From Steromphala cineraria (taxonomy: Eukaryota; Mollusca; Gastropoda; Trochida; Trochidae), in contig OU744721.1 in the NCBI GenBank assembly GCA_916613615.1, positions 56,554,747 to 56,618,746 on the forward strand: a stretch of DNA of 64,000 nucleotides. Reading direction: 5' to 3'. Under the pieces are notes generated by a model. The model saw only the letters and a program-made list of their open reading frames with translations, did not search any database and had not been told where the DNA came from. The position numbers were made by a program, and so were the translations under genes. Shown piece by piece: positions 12,401 through 23,486 of this stretch. The stretch's first letter is position 1. Every line of letters begins with the position of its first letter.

Positions 12401-13005
12401 CTACTCTGCTTTAATGGATTGGGTTGGCGCCATGTGTATTGTCTACTATCAGGATTAAGTATTCTCCAAGGGTCGACCAATTCTAATTGTTCTTTAATAT
12501 CAAGTATTTTGTCATGTGATTTCTTGTTGTTTTTGTGTTTATAATTATAAGTATCGTTTTCATAATCTTGCACCACATTCCAATCTCCACCCCAGACTAT
12601 TGATCCTGAAAGTTGACTTAATTCAACGGCGAGATCCTCAAAAAAGTTTGGCGAGTCGGTATTTGGCCCATATATATCTACAAGTGAAAAACGTATGTCT
12701 TCTATGGTGATATCAAGAATAATAAAACGGCCGTTATCATCTACAATTACTTCATGCATGTGATATTCAAAACTATTATTTATTAAAACCATAACTCCTG
12801 CACTTTTACTAGTACCATGTGAAAAATGACACCTAAAACCCCATTCTGCGGCCCATGTGAGTTCATCTTCAACTGTGCTATGAGTTTCCTGAAGAAATAT
12901 AATTGAGGCTTTCTTACTACGGACAAAATTAAATATGTCTCTGCGTTTTGCTGTATCGGTTTTTATGCCCCTAGTATTCATAGACAATAATCTAAAATTA
13001 TCCAT
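9469..13005 (-). CDS. LINE ORF2: endonuclease-reverse transcriptase (3'-interrupted)
   Basis: A 1,178-codon frame. The N-terminal ~235 residues form an AP-type endonuclease: LQETHS near residue 40, GGDWN near 138, SDHS near 228. The reverse transcriptase follows with RPITLLN (~540), QTGF (~571), FEKAFDTVEW (~608) and the catalytic YADD (~705). The C-terminus has a CTLCHSE…H zinc knuckle before the MITE cuts it off. The protein nicks target DNA and copies its own RNA at the nick. No internal stop or frameshift is seen before the MITE, so decay is slight. The last six codons are MITE sequence. The family is L1/Tx1-like; clade assignment by eye is not firm. Confidence 0.9.
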   Translation of the reverse strand: MDNFRLLSMNTRGIKTDTAKRRDIFNFVRSKKASIIFLQETHSTVEDELTWAAEWGFRCHFSHGTSKSAGVMVLINNSFEYHMHEVIVDDNGRFIILDITIEDIRFSLVDIYGPNTDSPNFFEDLAVELSQLSGSIVWGGDWNVVQDYENDTYNYKHKNNKKSHDKILDIKEQLELVDPWRILNPDSRQYTWRQPNPLKQSRLDYFLMSEDILSIVKTVSIGMSYKSDHSYIILDLDVNPIDRGPGYWKFNSNLLHDKDYVGTIKDTIQNTLNEIKTSGNTDDLVNMTFKMNDQFVFEMLKMKIRSETIAYTIKQKKSFDKEEKTLENDINKLESNYETLSNDTLNELNVKKERLETIRTEKIKGIIFRSKAKWYEEGEKNTEYFLNLEKRNYINKHMNEIIDSNGKSVTGTNDIVHETSQFYKTLYTTQHDAKWEDYARQFTNVDIKLNPNERDSCEGPITLHECAFVLKCMKNRKSPGSDGFSAEFYKFFWVDIGPILLRSIVYAFDTGTLSTFQNQGIITCIPKENRDRRYLKNWRPITLLNVDYKIASGVIANRMKKVLPHIINETQTGFLKDRFIGENTRILYDIMNYCEVHKKPGLLITVDFEKAFDTVEWKFIDTALEVFNFGPILRRWIKLFQYNSNSAIISTGHISNYFKLERGCRQGDPISPYLFIVCIELLSISIKNNTRIKGIDVHGVEYLTFQYADDANFTLKGTQEGLIELIEMLREFAFASGLKINCDKTKAVWIGSKKNSNEQLCPHLPLQWSKEPFKILGITFSTDLKQIIPLNFDKQIDKTRKICFSWSKRSLTLNGKITIIKSQIIPLFTHLFSALPLPNKAFFKSLNTILFKFIWNGKRDKIKRRMLMNDYSEGGLGMIDVEAFCKYMKLKWIKRITQKDGLWQHLARCSMVNPENINILNFPKDQLKRLLKHIKNDFWKDVLTIYNNLQTSEIENISEFRNLPFMSYLPYDDFETYYKWHQCGIRYIRDLMTDSGHLREFNALKHDFGLNSNFMTYFKLISLIPKSWIKLSKGVQVNRTNTAIFCKILSDITASSDCKFLYKLLRTSGGICTLRDLTAKWNSKLDLDMSDIYLSECFTTIRNSVTDSKSRNFQYKFVHRIIPTKSFLFKIGFSENNLCTLCHSENETLEHLFFSCRKVESLRNELSNWYESIHKELN

Positions 13006-13359
13006 TGTCTATGTTGGAGATATCTATTATATGGTAAATATTATGTATATGTTTGACAAAAACCAATGCATGTAATGAAAATTGAGAGAGAAAGAAAAGA
13101 GAAATAGGTGAAATAAAGATTTCGAGAGAAATAATTGATAGAAAGGAGGAAAGAAATAAAAATAAAAAAGGTGAAATGATGCTTCCTTGAGCTACAATGT
13201 CCGTAAGTGAGGCATTTATATTCAGAGGATGTCTTTTCTAAAGTGTAGACATTCATGATAATATATAAGCAGAATATTGAATAGTAAATATGATAAACAA
13301 ATGTTTTCTTATAAATATGATTAAGTGAAACATAGATTCTTTCAAAGTAATGATCCTGA

Positions 13360-13480
13360 AAACAAAGCCAAAAAATATATAGAGTTCCAAAGGGGCGGTA
13401 TTTGGTAAGTATATACCTGTAAGTGAAGGACGTATGTCTTCTATAATGAATAAAATTAGAATTAAGGAAAACATTGCTTC
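13360..13480 (-). repeat. partial duplicate of the ORF2 endonuclease region
   Basis: This part of the ORF1-ORF2 linker resembles 12655-12730 within ORF2. Both contain GGTATTTGG and CGTATGTCTTCTAT, and the encoded stretches IEDIRPSL..IYLPNTA and IEDIRFSL..IYGPNTD align. The rest of the linker (13006-13802) is AT-rich with no other recognisable content. Confidence 0.65.
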
Positions 13481-13802
13481 TTTCCAGAAATAATATGTAA
13501 AGGATCATTGATCAAAATGAATGAAAACTGCACAATACATATGCGTTGAATAATTAAATAGAATTACAAAATTAAAATATAGATCTGGTCAAAGTCTACA
13601 AGAGAAACAATTAATGAATTTTCCAGTGTCAGTATATGCGTCACTGAATGGGCAGGAAAAGCCGTGTTACCACAAGGTCATTTCAGGACATGAAGCGTTC
13701 GTAATATCACATCATGTGTGTGATCTAAAAGTACAGTACTTCCATCAAGTTCCATGATGAACACATTAATAAGTGGTACACTGGGTGATAGTTAGAGTTA
13801 GA

Positions 13803-14573
13803 CTAGTTTTTGTTGATGATGACATCAATGTTGTCAAAAGGGTAGACTTTAAACTTCTTCCCATTGCTTGTGTGTGCATAGACCCTGCCATTAAAGTACC
13901 AGGCGTTGTCAACATCTGGATGGCTTTTCAAACGATTGATCAACATCACATTTGCCTTAGTGACGTCATCAGCAAGGCGAACAGACGATTTTTGTTTTAA
14001 CTGTTTACGTGCCCTGATCACCCTTACCTTCACTTCGACGGAAGCAAACTTGACCAACACTGGTTTGGTGATCGATTTATTGGCATGATCAATCCTGTGG
14101 ATAGCTATAATTTCCTCTCTCTCAACCTGAACTTGTACAAGATCCATGAGATCAAAGAACTGCCCCACCAAATCCTCATCTGCAGACTGCTCCATATTGA
14201 AGATCTTAATGTTGCATTTTCTAGAGAACTGTTCATTTTGGTTGGACAGACGATAAGCCATGTTAGCCTTCTCAGATACAGTATTCATCTGTTGAGTAAG
14301 CTTTTCAATTTGTTTGTCTTTTTTATTCATGTCATCTCTTAGTTTCTTGTTTTCAGTGTCTAGAGTAACAAAGTCATATTGCAGTTTGTCGAATCCGATC
14401 TCAGACAAAACCTGTTCCTTAATCTCTAGTTTGAGAGTATCACGAAGGGATTTTATGGCTGCATCAACTGCCTTTGTGATGAGATCTTGCAGTTCATTGT
14501 ATTTTGGAATTTCAGATAGGGTTTGCCGTATTTCTTCCATTTCATGCGAAAAGTCGGGCTTTTTAGGAGGCAT
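13803..14573 (-). CDS. LINE ORF1 protein, coiled coil plus RNA-binding domain
   Basis: A 256-residue product if started at the ATG at 14571-14573 (MPPKKPDF). The frame is open 44 codons further upstream, but that part is basic, low-quality sequence and probably 5' UTR. Residues ~20-125 are rich in heptad-like E/K/L (NKKLRDDMNKKDKQIEKLTQQ), predicting a coiled coil. The second half has an RRM-like segment (CNIKIFNM, then a basic VLVKFAS strand) and a basic C-terminal domain. This matches L1-type ORF1 proteins, which trimerise and bind LINE RNA as chaperones. The frame is intact. Confidence 0.8.
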   Translation of the reverse strand: MPPKKPDFSHEMEEIRQTLSEIPKYNELQDLITKAVDAAIKSLRDTLKLEIKEQVLSEIGFDKLQYDFVTLDTENKKLRDDMNKKDKQIEKLTQQMNTVSEKANMAYRLSNQNEQFSRKCNIKIFNMEQSADEDLVGQFFDLMDLVQVQVEREEIIAIHRIDHANKSITKPVLVKFASVEVKVRVIRARKQLKQKSSVRLADDVTKANVMLINRLKSHPDVDNAWYFNGRVYAHTSNGKKFKVYPFDNIDVIINKN

Positions 14574-14896
14574 GTTGAAATGGTAATGTATATAAATGTA
14601 CTTAATAAGCGTGTTCAGTGACAGAGTCTCTAAATGACAACGTGGTCGTGGGTTTGACCTTTGACCTTTGACCTGCAGTTCGTGTGTGTGAGAATTTTTT
14701 CCCAAAGTTACTAAAGGAGTGTTCTTAGCACAATGTTTTGCACATGGAATGAATCACAATAATGTCAACTCACACTGGCTGCCATAAAAGTAGTTACGTA
14801 TCTTCCTCTTTCATGAATATTGGGACATTTTTCGGAGAGCTCGTCACTCGTGTGTTGCCATGTTGTAGCCAAGGGAGGTAATCTTCCGTAAATCTT

Positions 14897-16910
14897 AACC
14901 GTAAAGGACTCCAAAGTAACAGACATGGCCGTCCCAACTTGGAATTTCTATCGGTTTTGACTGCTCACTCATTAAAGATATAAAATAAAATTTTGACACT
15001 AAGATATGATATTCCTACACTATAACTTGATTGTATTATGTAATTTTATACTATTTTATAAATTTAGAAAAAAATAAAAATTAACCGTAAAGGACTCCAA
15101 AGTAACAGACATGGCCGTCCCAACTTGGAATTTCTATCGGTTTTGACTGCTAACTCATTAAAAATATAAAATAATATTTTCACACTAAAATATTATATTA
15201 CAACAATACAACTTGATTGTTTTATGTAATTAAATACTATTACATACTAACAGAAAAATAAACTTTTCCCAAAATTGACTCAAAACTCTCAGACATGGCC
15301 GTCCCAACTTGGAATTTCTATCGGTTTTGACTGCTAACTCATTAAAAATATAAAATAAAATTTTCACACTAAGATATGATATTCCTACTCTATAAATTGA
15401 ATGTATTATGTAAGTTCATACTATTTTATAAATTTAGAAAAATAAAAAATAACCGTAAAGTACTCCAAAGTAACAGCCATGGCTGTCCCAACTTGGAATT
15501 TCTATCGGTTTTGACTGCTCACTCATTAAAGATATAAAATAAAATTTTGACACTAAAATATTATATTACAACCATACAACTTGATTGTATTATGTAATTT
15601 TATACTATGTTATAAATTTAGAGAAATAAAAATTAACCGTAAAGGACTCCAAAGTAACTGACATTGCCGTCCCAACTTGGAATTTCTATCAGTTTTGACT
15701 GCTCACTCATTAAAGATATAAAATAAAATTTTGACACTAAGATATGCTATTCCTACACTATAACTTGATTGTATTATGTAATTTTATACTATTTTATAAA
15801 TTTAGAAAAATAAAAATTAACCGTAAAGGACTCCAAAGTAACAGACATGGCCGTCCCAACTTGGAATTTCTATCGGTTTTGACTGCTCACTCATTAAAGA
15901 TATAAAATAAAATTTTGACACTAAGATATGATATTCCTACACTATAACTTGATTGTATTATGTAATTTTATACTATTTTATAAATTTAGAAAAATAAAAA
16001 TTAACCGTAAAGGACTCCAAAGTAACAGACATGGCCGTCCCAACTTGGAATTTCTATCGGTTTTGACTGCTAACTCATTAAAAATATAAAATAATATTTT
16101 CACACTAAAATATTATATTACAACAATACAACTTGATTGTTTTATGTAATTAAATACTATTACATACTAACAGAAAAATAAACTTTTCCCAAAATTGACT
16201 CAAAACTCTCAGACATGGCCGTCCCAACTTGGAATTTCTATCGGTTTTGACTGCTAACTCATTAAAAATATAAAATAAAATTTTCACACTAAGATATGAT
16301 ATTCCTACTCTATAAATTGAATGTATTATGTAAGTTCATACTATTTTATAAATTTAGAAAAATAAAAAATAACCGTAAAGTACTCCAAAGTAACAGCCAT
16401 GGCTGTCCCAACTTGGAATTTCTTACGGTTTTGACTGCTTACTCATTAAAGATATAAAATAGAATTTTGACACTAAAATATTAAATTACGACAATACAAC
16501 TTGATTGTTTTATGTAATTGAATACTATTACATACTAACAGAAAAATCAACTTTTCCCAAAATTGACTCAAAACTCTCAGACATGGCCGTCCCAACTTGG
16601 AATTTCTATCGGTTTTGACTGCTAACTCATTAAAAATATAAAATAAAATTTTCACACTAAAATATTTTATAACGACAATACAACTTGATTTTTTTATGTA
16701 ACTAAATACTATTTCATACTTACAGAAAAATAAACTTTTCCCAAAATTGACTCAAAACTCTCAGACATGGCCGTCCCAACTTGGAATTTCTATCGGTTTT
16801 GACTGCTAACTCATTAAAAATATAAAATAAAATTGTGACACTAAGATATGATATTCCTACACTATAACTTGATTGTATTATGTAAGTTCATACTATTTTA
16901 TAAATTGTAT
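14897..16910. repeat. tandem array, 11 units of ~184 bp (right arm, inverted)
   Basis: This is the mirror of 6130-8072. The inverse phrase GGTTTTGACTGCT recurs near 14952, 15138, 15323, 15508, 15691, 15873, 16059, 16244, 16426, 16610 and 16794. The two unit subtypes are again interspersed. The inner boundary begins TTAACCGTAAAGGACTCC, the inverse of the left arm's inner end, so the LINE lies precisely between the arms. Sub-blocks such as 15060-15480 and 16000-16410 are nearly identical, pointing to block duplication inside the array. Confidence 0.9.
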
Positions 16911-17990
16911 AAAGATCCTTTCAATAAATTTTATTCATCAATATGTTAATTTTGTGCTAGGTGTTTTATGTTCAATAATCATTTTTGTTCTCTCAGTTAA
17001 GAGTTGTTGAATGTTACACATTTTGGTAAACCTTTCATACACATAAACCTTTCAGCAAACACATACATCAATAAAGTTTTTTAAATGTGTTTATATTTGA
17101 TTTAATCAAGCTTGTTACATGATAAGTAAACAAACCATTTTACAGCCTGTTTTAAAAACAACAAGATTTTTCTTCCCCCAACTCAGTGTTGTTTTAACCA
17201 TACATTAGTGACAGTTGTCAAATTGGTGCCCATTCATGACTGATTGGAATTGCTTGCTGACATGAATGACTCAATGTCAGTCTCTAATTCTCTAACATGC
17301 CAAGCTGTCAGATTAACTTACCCACAGTGCTTAGTTTAGGAATGGATAGCGTTGTAACACACATTGAGAAAAGCCTTTACATTGGATTTCTATATACATT
17401 TGGATTATTCATTTCTTTGTATAAGGTAAGCTGGTTTCACATTTGAAGGCGATATTATCTATAGTAAATAAATAAAAAGGGTCTATTTGTTGATTTTCTT
17501 AATACATGTATTTCATAGTATATAAAATACAGATAAGTTTATTCACATTTATGTTCATTTTCAAATAAAGGTCGCTTGGTTTGTGCTGTGCTGTTGTTTA
17601 CGTTGTTTCTTAGTTTGTTTACTTAGTTTCAAACCTATGTTGATGGTTTATGACTGAAAAAGAACAGAAAATGATGTATACTAAATCATCGATGTGTTAT
17701 AAAGCGTAAATGCAAATAAATATGATCAGTAAATGAATGTTGACATCGTGTTTTTACATACTTGTTGTGTTCACTCGTTTGCAGAACGTGGGAGTTGAAT
17801 CCAAGCCCGTAAGTCGAGTAAATCAACATCAAATTTCATTTTTCTTGTACGTGTCAAACGTATATGCCGTTAGTATTAATAAATATCATTTTTATCACAA
17901 TTCATGTTTAAATAAGATAATTACATGCATGTTTTAATATTCCCCGTCCCATCTTAAGATGGGACGGGATTCCAAGTTGGGATGATACAT
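16911..17990. repeat. right arm, unique terminal section of the Foldback-like element
   Basis: The inverted copy of 4913-6129, ending in the palindrome CCCATCTTAAGATGGG and GGGATGATACAT. It differs from the left arm by point changes and by having one fewer terminal palindrome. No coding potential. Confidence 0.85.
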
Positions 17991-20900
17991 ATATAGCTCT
18001 ATGGATAAACTTGTATTGGAATTCCAAAAGTTTTGTGTCTTTGGTTGATTGTCTATATTTCAAAAATACTGTCTTCCAATTGATATAGTCATTAAGTTCA
18101 TCTTCCCATTTATTACATACTGTTGGAAACTTACATGAAGCATCACATAGGTTATCGTAAAAAAGTCTTGAACCTTTAAAAGGTTTGATAAGGTCAGTCC
18201 AAGGGGAGTGTATAGGCAAATTGCTTATGGCTGAGGGATCAGATGTTTGGATGACATCTTTCCATTTTTTGGGAATGCTTAGGATGACACGGTTTAGATC
18301 AAGTACCGTTCCCCTTACATTAAATTTTTTTATTGAGCTCTGCCAATGTAATAAAACCAGAACCTTAGCAGAGATCTTTAACATGGATTATTCCTTCTTT
18401 AAACCAATGATTGATAATCAAATTTGAATTGTAACAATGATGATTTAACCAGAGCGGTTGCATGCGTATTTCGTTTATGTTATGTTCATTCACAATATGT
18501 CCTTTTATGTATCTTTGCCAAGCATCAAGTGCATCTTTCCAAAACGGGTTTAAGGGGTTGTATTGTTTGTTAAAGAGACACAGAGTATGTTGATAGGATC
18601 ACATATGTCAAATTTAGAAATCGATGTTATTACATAGGGAACCACTACCTGTTACTGAAAATAACAAGTTAAAGGTCAATCAGTACATTAGAGCGAAAGT
18701 ACGGCCATTTAAAGTCGGGATTTTGATCGAAAACCGGACAATGTGGCTCGAGTGGCGCGCGCAAATTCGCCAAACGTTATTTTGAAACCTTGTCATAAGC
18801 TGACAGGAAGATATATTCGATTCGATAGTGTTTATTAGGTATTGTAACTAATAGGTAGATTAATTGGATGCATAATTTCGAATATTAAACATATTTGAGA
18901 TGTTTTCTTGATTTCTCCATAAAATCCAGCATTTTAGAGATATTATGCATAAATGGATATATTTGCAAGTCCAGTGATGAGATATGAAATTCAATCAGCA
19001 TATAAGATATTTTGTAGCTTATCAAAACCAAATATAATTTTAAGAAAGATACTCTGTGTCACTTTAATATTCGCCCCTAACATGAGGATGTGATCAATAG
19101 GAAAGCGAGCTAGGCGATAGTTTGATTTTATAGGTATCATTTTAAACAAGAATTTTTCAAAGAGTCGATAAATGTTTTTACATTTACCATCCTAAGACCC
19201 CCATCTTCATATTTCTGCATTAAATTAACGCGTTTTATCTTGTCCCGTTTACCATTCCAAATAAAATTGAAAAAAAAGGTATTCAAGTTTGTAATAAAAT
19301 CTTTAGGTGGATTTGGTAGAGAAGAAATTATATGAACAATAGTAGATAAAGCCAATGTCTTGATAACAGTTATTTTCCCTATCAAAGTTAAATTTCGTTT
19401 TCCCCAATTTAAAAGAATTTTCTTTATGTTATCTAGTCTTTTTTTAGTGTTTATCACCCAGAGGTTTTCTAGGTCAGCATTTAGTTTTATTCCCAGAACA
19501 TCAAAATTATCAGTATGCCAATCAAGCTTAAGATCATGGGATAAAGTTATATTGCTGCCAGCCATAGACCCAATCCAAACTGCTTTTGTTTTATCCATAT
19601 TTATTTTGAGACCTGACATTTTATAAAATTTCATGAGAGTTTCCATTGCTTCATCTAAAGAGGCTTCCGAACCATCTAGAAATAATTCTGTGTCATCAGC
19701 GTATTGTCCGATGATATGTTCAATTTCGTTTAGAACAATGCCTTTTATGTTTTCGTTATCTCTTATCATTGTTTCAAGTATCTCAGCGATAAACAAGAAC
19801 AAATATGGGGAAATCGGATCGCCTTGCCTACATCCTCTTCCATTTTCAAAAAACGTTGATAGGTGTCCGTTTTGAATGATACATGATGAAGCATTTCTGA
19901 ATGTTATTCCCAAAACCGAAATTATCTAAAACCATCATCATAAATTTTTTGGAGACGGTATCGAAAGTTTTTTCGAAATCAATCAGGATTAATAAACCTT
20001 TTTCTTTTGTAATTTAGTTTCGAACATGATGTCGTAAAGAAGCCGAATATTTTCTGTTATACATCTTTCTGGGATGAAACCTGTTTGGTTTTCGTGAATG
20101 AGAATATCAAGTGTCGATTTTAGTCGGTTAGTTATACAAGTGCTTATTATTTTATACAAAACGTTAAGGAGGGAGATAGGGCGCCAGTTTTTGAGAAATC
20201 GTCTATCTTTACCTGGTTTAGGAATACATGTGATCACTCCTCTATTCATTGTCGTTGTCAGAGTGTCTTGGGTAAATGCTTCTTTAACATAGCGATAAAA
20301 CCCAGAACTTAAGATTTTTCCAAAAAAACTTAAAGAATTCTATGGGAAACCCATCTAGCCCAGGACTCTTATTGTTTTTCATCGATTTAACAGCAAGTGA
20401 TAATTCTTCCAAACTAATATCGCGTTCTAATTCATCTGACTGGTCTTTGCTCAAGGAAGGACTGGCGATATTTTGTAAAGTAGTTTTAGTGTCATGATCT
20501 GTGCTATCGTTTGATTTATAAAGTTTTTCGTAAAACATCATCTGTTCATTGATAATCGTATGTCCATCTGTTATTTCATTACCATTGTCGATAATTAGTG
20601 AATTAATAAGTTTGTTTGTGTAATTTCTGTTCTAACAAATGACAAAAGTAATTTGTAGGTTTCTCCCCTTCTTCATACCATTGGATTCTATTACGAATTT
20701 GTATTCCTTTCATTTCTTCTTCTTTCATTTTTTCCATTTCGATTTTATCTTTAGATAGATTTGAGAGAAGTGTTTCATCAATATTTTGAAAATCATTTCT
20801 TATTTTATCTTCTAAACGGCACTTATTTTCTTCTAATTCCTTATATTTCTTATTCCTAGACTTTTTCAGGTATGATGAATATGAGATAGATTTACCTCTG

Positions 20901-21200
20901 ACTTTCATTAAGAATGCTTCAAGAAATAACGTATCATTGATTGTTAATCGTAAATTAGTGTCACCTATCTCGTCTATTTCATCATCTTTATACTTAGGGT
21001 CTGCGTATGCATGTTTTATATCATTAAGCGTTTCGGTTACTAATGCCATATTAATATCCTCATGTCTTAACAATGATGTGTTAAACTTCCAATAACCGCG
21101 TCCCTTTTCCTTACCCTTTTGTGTGGACAGAGATAGAGTTACAGCCGAGTGGTCACTTTTATAGCCGGGTATGATGGATGTGTTGGAACTTATATTGAAC
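17991..21200 (-). pseudogene. older L1/Tx1-like LINE ORF2, broken, 5'-truncated
   Basis: The minus-strand pieces run from the end of the endonuclease (YKSDHSAV near 21150) through a coiled linker (WYEEGEK), the reverse transcriptase (RPISLLN near 20180, QTGFI, GCRQGDPISPYLF near 19830, catalytic YADD near 19690) and the thumb/C-terminal domain (IWNGKRDKIKR near 19240). They end in FIHRAIY at 17994, where the Foldback-like element enters. At least three frame changes or stops separate the pieces (near 20600, 20280 and 19930), and a 490-bp MITE interrupts near 18570-19063. The 5' end is lost at about 21200. The 3' end continues at 4911-4346. Confidence 0.85.
18574..19063. mobile_element. 490-bp MITE with TTAA target duplication
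   Basis: Flanked by TTAA at 18570-18573 and 19064-19067. The ends read AGAGACACAGAGTAT and ATACTCTGTGTCACT, inverted repeats of about 16 bp. The interior has no open frame. A TTAA target is typical of piggyBac and Kolobok-type elements. It lies inside the older LINE. Confidence 0.8.
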
Positions 21201-21242
21201 AACCAGGGTTTACTGTACTCTGATTGTAGGTGATATTATATA

Positions 21243-22772
21243 CTATACAAAAAAAGAAACGCATATTTGGATATTTCAAGGTGTGGTTACAGTCAATTTT
21301 GAATTGACACTGTCTTTTAGTAAATGCGTATAACAAACTGAAATTTCTCACTGAGATAACAGGATCATTGCTCTTTATGATATCATACACGCCATATGAC
21401 TTTAACTTCCTTTAGCTAATCAGAGGTCACTTGAATGTCATTGTCTGTTTTTACCACCACGTGAACGCTTAACAATTTTCAAACGCCTTGGCATAGACTG
21501 TATAAGTCGCTACATTGATGATTGGATTATGGTCTCCAACTTGTCCTGCATAAACTGAGCCAGGTTTGGAAGCATTTGACGTAAACGTTAACGCTGCCAG
21601 AGAGGTCAATCCAGTTCATCTCAAAAGTGTTCAATCAGGTTAAGATCCTGATTACGTAAGTGATAGGGGATCCCATTGATGTTGTAACATGTCAGAAATG
21701 ATTTTGTGACACCAACAGTATGTGCTCTTTCGATGTAGTGGACAACGTTACGATGCTACGTCATTTATCGGAAGCACGTGTCGTTTGATGGTAGTGTGTT
21801 ATGAACATAAGCCCATTAGACTGCCTTGAAATGAATGAAACCAGAAAGAAATGTGTAGCATATGGCTGCCCACATCACCAGGTTCCCCTTTCCAAAATCT
21901 AACGACTTGACTTTGGCAGTTTGGAGCGTATCTTTCATTTGTACACGTCTGTATACCCAATTCTTTTTCATCTCCTCTTTCCAAAAGAAATCCTGATGCA
22001 TCGCTAAGACTTACACATTTCCCATGTCTTAGGTTCCAGACCTGAACGTTGTTACAGCACAGAACACGTTGCGAGCAATTATGACGTCATAACATATTGC
22101 CAAAGTAGCGTCTCCTGACTCTCAATCTGATCTGTTGCAAACGATTCCGTATTGTTTGTGGCGAAATTCTGTGTACTATAGGCACCCTGTCAGCTGTGTA
22201 CACAGCATTGACAATGCAGTAACATGGATGAAGGAACCAAATTTAGCGATCTTGACCCTCTGTGATGACCCAAGGTGTTCCAGAACGTGGACAGTCATTG
22301 GTGGAACCAAATTGTTGGAAGCGTTCTAAAAGACAAGTGTTTGTGCTCTTTTAGACGTTATGACCCCTGGCAAGGAATGTTTGCGACTCTCCAGTCTGAA
22401 TTTTGCCAATGGCGGTGATTCGAGTTGCAGTGCCAAAACGTGGAATTTGCATTTACTTTTCATATGGTAAAACTTCTATTGCAATTCGTGATCGGTGAAA
22501 GCCTTTTGTGGAGAATGTGAATACACGCATGTTTCCAATAGTTTCAACTTTCAGAGTGCTTTTGGTTCCGTTTTGCGATGTTTTTTTCATTTTGGTCAAA
22601 AACGCGTTCAAATTCACAATTCTGAAATCAGTGACAAATTCGAACATTCAAAATTGTCACAATCAAAATGTTTCTACAACCAAATGTGTTTCACAGTTTT
22701 TATGGACATATTTCGTTTTGAAAACTCATTTATCCGGAAAACATTCACCTATGCGCTTCTTTTTTTGTATAG
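21243..22772 (-). mobile_element. decayed Tc1/mariner element
   Basis: The inverted ends read CTATACAAAAAAAGAAACGC (left) and, inverted, CTATACAAAAAAAGAAGCGC (right), each flanked by TA. Minus-strand fragments near 21800-22000 resemble the Tc1 transposase core (ERYAPNC, then an aromatic/VMWAAI block in place of VMVWGGI). Stops and frame changes are frequent and neither catalytic aspartate block is readable in one frame. It is an old, inactive copy. Confidence 0.7.
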
Positions 22773-23486
22773 TATATTATGTGATGTCATTGGAGCTATT
22801 CCTACAATTGTTTATTTTAGCAATGGATTTACTCTATGCATGCTAGCTAAACAATGTATGAAAAACAACTTCCAAACGTTTCTAAACACATACTATGCCA
22901 AAGGCCCCCTATGATTCATAGAGATAATTCCACAATATTTCGTTGTAAACATAAAACCATCAAAACGAGTGTATATCTGGCATAAGCCATTCTATTGATC
23001 TAACATTTATTAAATTCATTTTCTATTTTCAATTAGTTAAGTGCATTAACCTGAATTAATGGCAAATGCCGACTGCACATCGCTCACAAACTTAAAATAA
23101 TCATAAAGTTAGGGCAGGCTTATTGTAAATACTTACAAAAAACTGCATGTTAGGGGAATTCACTTTCGTATTTGAAAATTATTTGTACTTATTTCGATCA
23201 TTTCTATTTAGATAATTTAAAAACAGTGTAGATATTTTGTATACTAACATCAAAACCATGATAATTGATTTAACATGGACCTGTATTAGAGGTTGTCCCG
23301 ATGACATTTCGTTTGCAATTAATTAAACCGCGACTTGACCGATTAAATTCAGCGTCACAAACAATTACAAATTCAGAATCGTTATTTGACTGTTAGAAAG
23401 TTTTTACGATAGCTTATGTCCTGTTCATAAATAACAGTACGTCGACTAACGCAATCAGATCTGGCTTTATTACTTATAAAGAAATA
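22773..23486. other. spacer, no recognisable gene
   Basis: AT-rich sequence between two Tc1-type elements. Nothing coding, repeated or structured stood out. Confidence 0.6.

Larger units (their letters stand above)
8073..14896 (-). mobile_element. near full-length L1/Tx1-like LINE
   Basis: A non-LTR retrotransposon on the minus strand with, in order, a 5' UTR, ORF1 (coiled coil/RRM type), a ~0.8-kb linker, ORF2 (endonuclease plus reverse transcriptase), a 3' UTR and a poly(A) tail seen as a T run at 8076-8117. ORF1 and most of ORF2 remain open, so it is younger than the other LINE in the window. It sits exactly at the axis of the Foldback-like inverted repeat. A TA-duplicating MITE (8602-9486) interrupts the end of ORF2. 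No clean target-site duplication could be read because both flanks are inverted copies of the same arm. Confidence 0.85.
4913..17990. mobile_element. Foldback-like transposon, 13.1 kb, long inverted arms
   Basis: The two ends are inverted copies starting with a shared ATGTATCATCCCAAC. Both contain the 16-bp palindrome CCCATCTTAAGATGGG. Arms run 4913 to about 8072 and about 14897 to 17990. Each arm has a unique terminal section, then 11 tandem units of about 184 bp in mirror orientation. This architecture (very long TIRs built of tandem repeats) is that of Foldback/Galileo-type DNA transposons. No transposase is visible, and the loop holds only a LINE. It is inserted into the ORF2 of an older LINE at a TATATA-like site, which both flanks share. 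Exact ends are uncertain by a few bases because the site is TA-rich. Confidence 0.8.

Noticed and set aside
22495..22914. 139-codon frame over the right end of the decayed Tc1 element
   Set aside because: It crosses the element's TIR and TA border; no transposase similarity on this strand.
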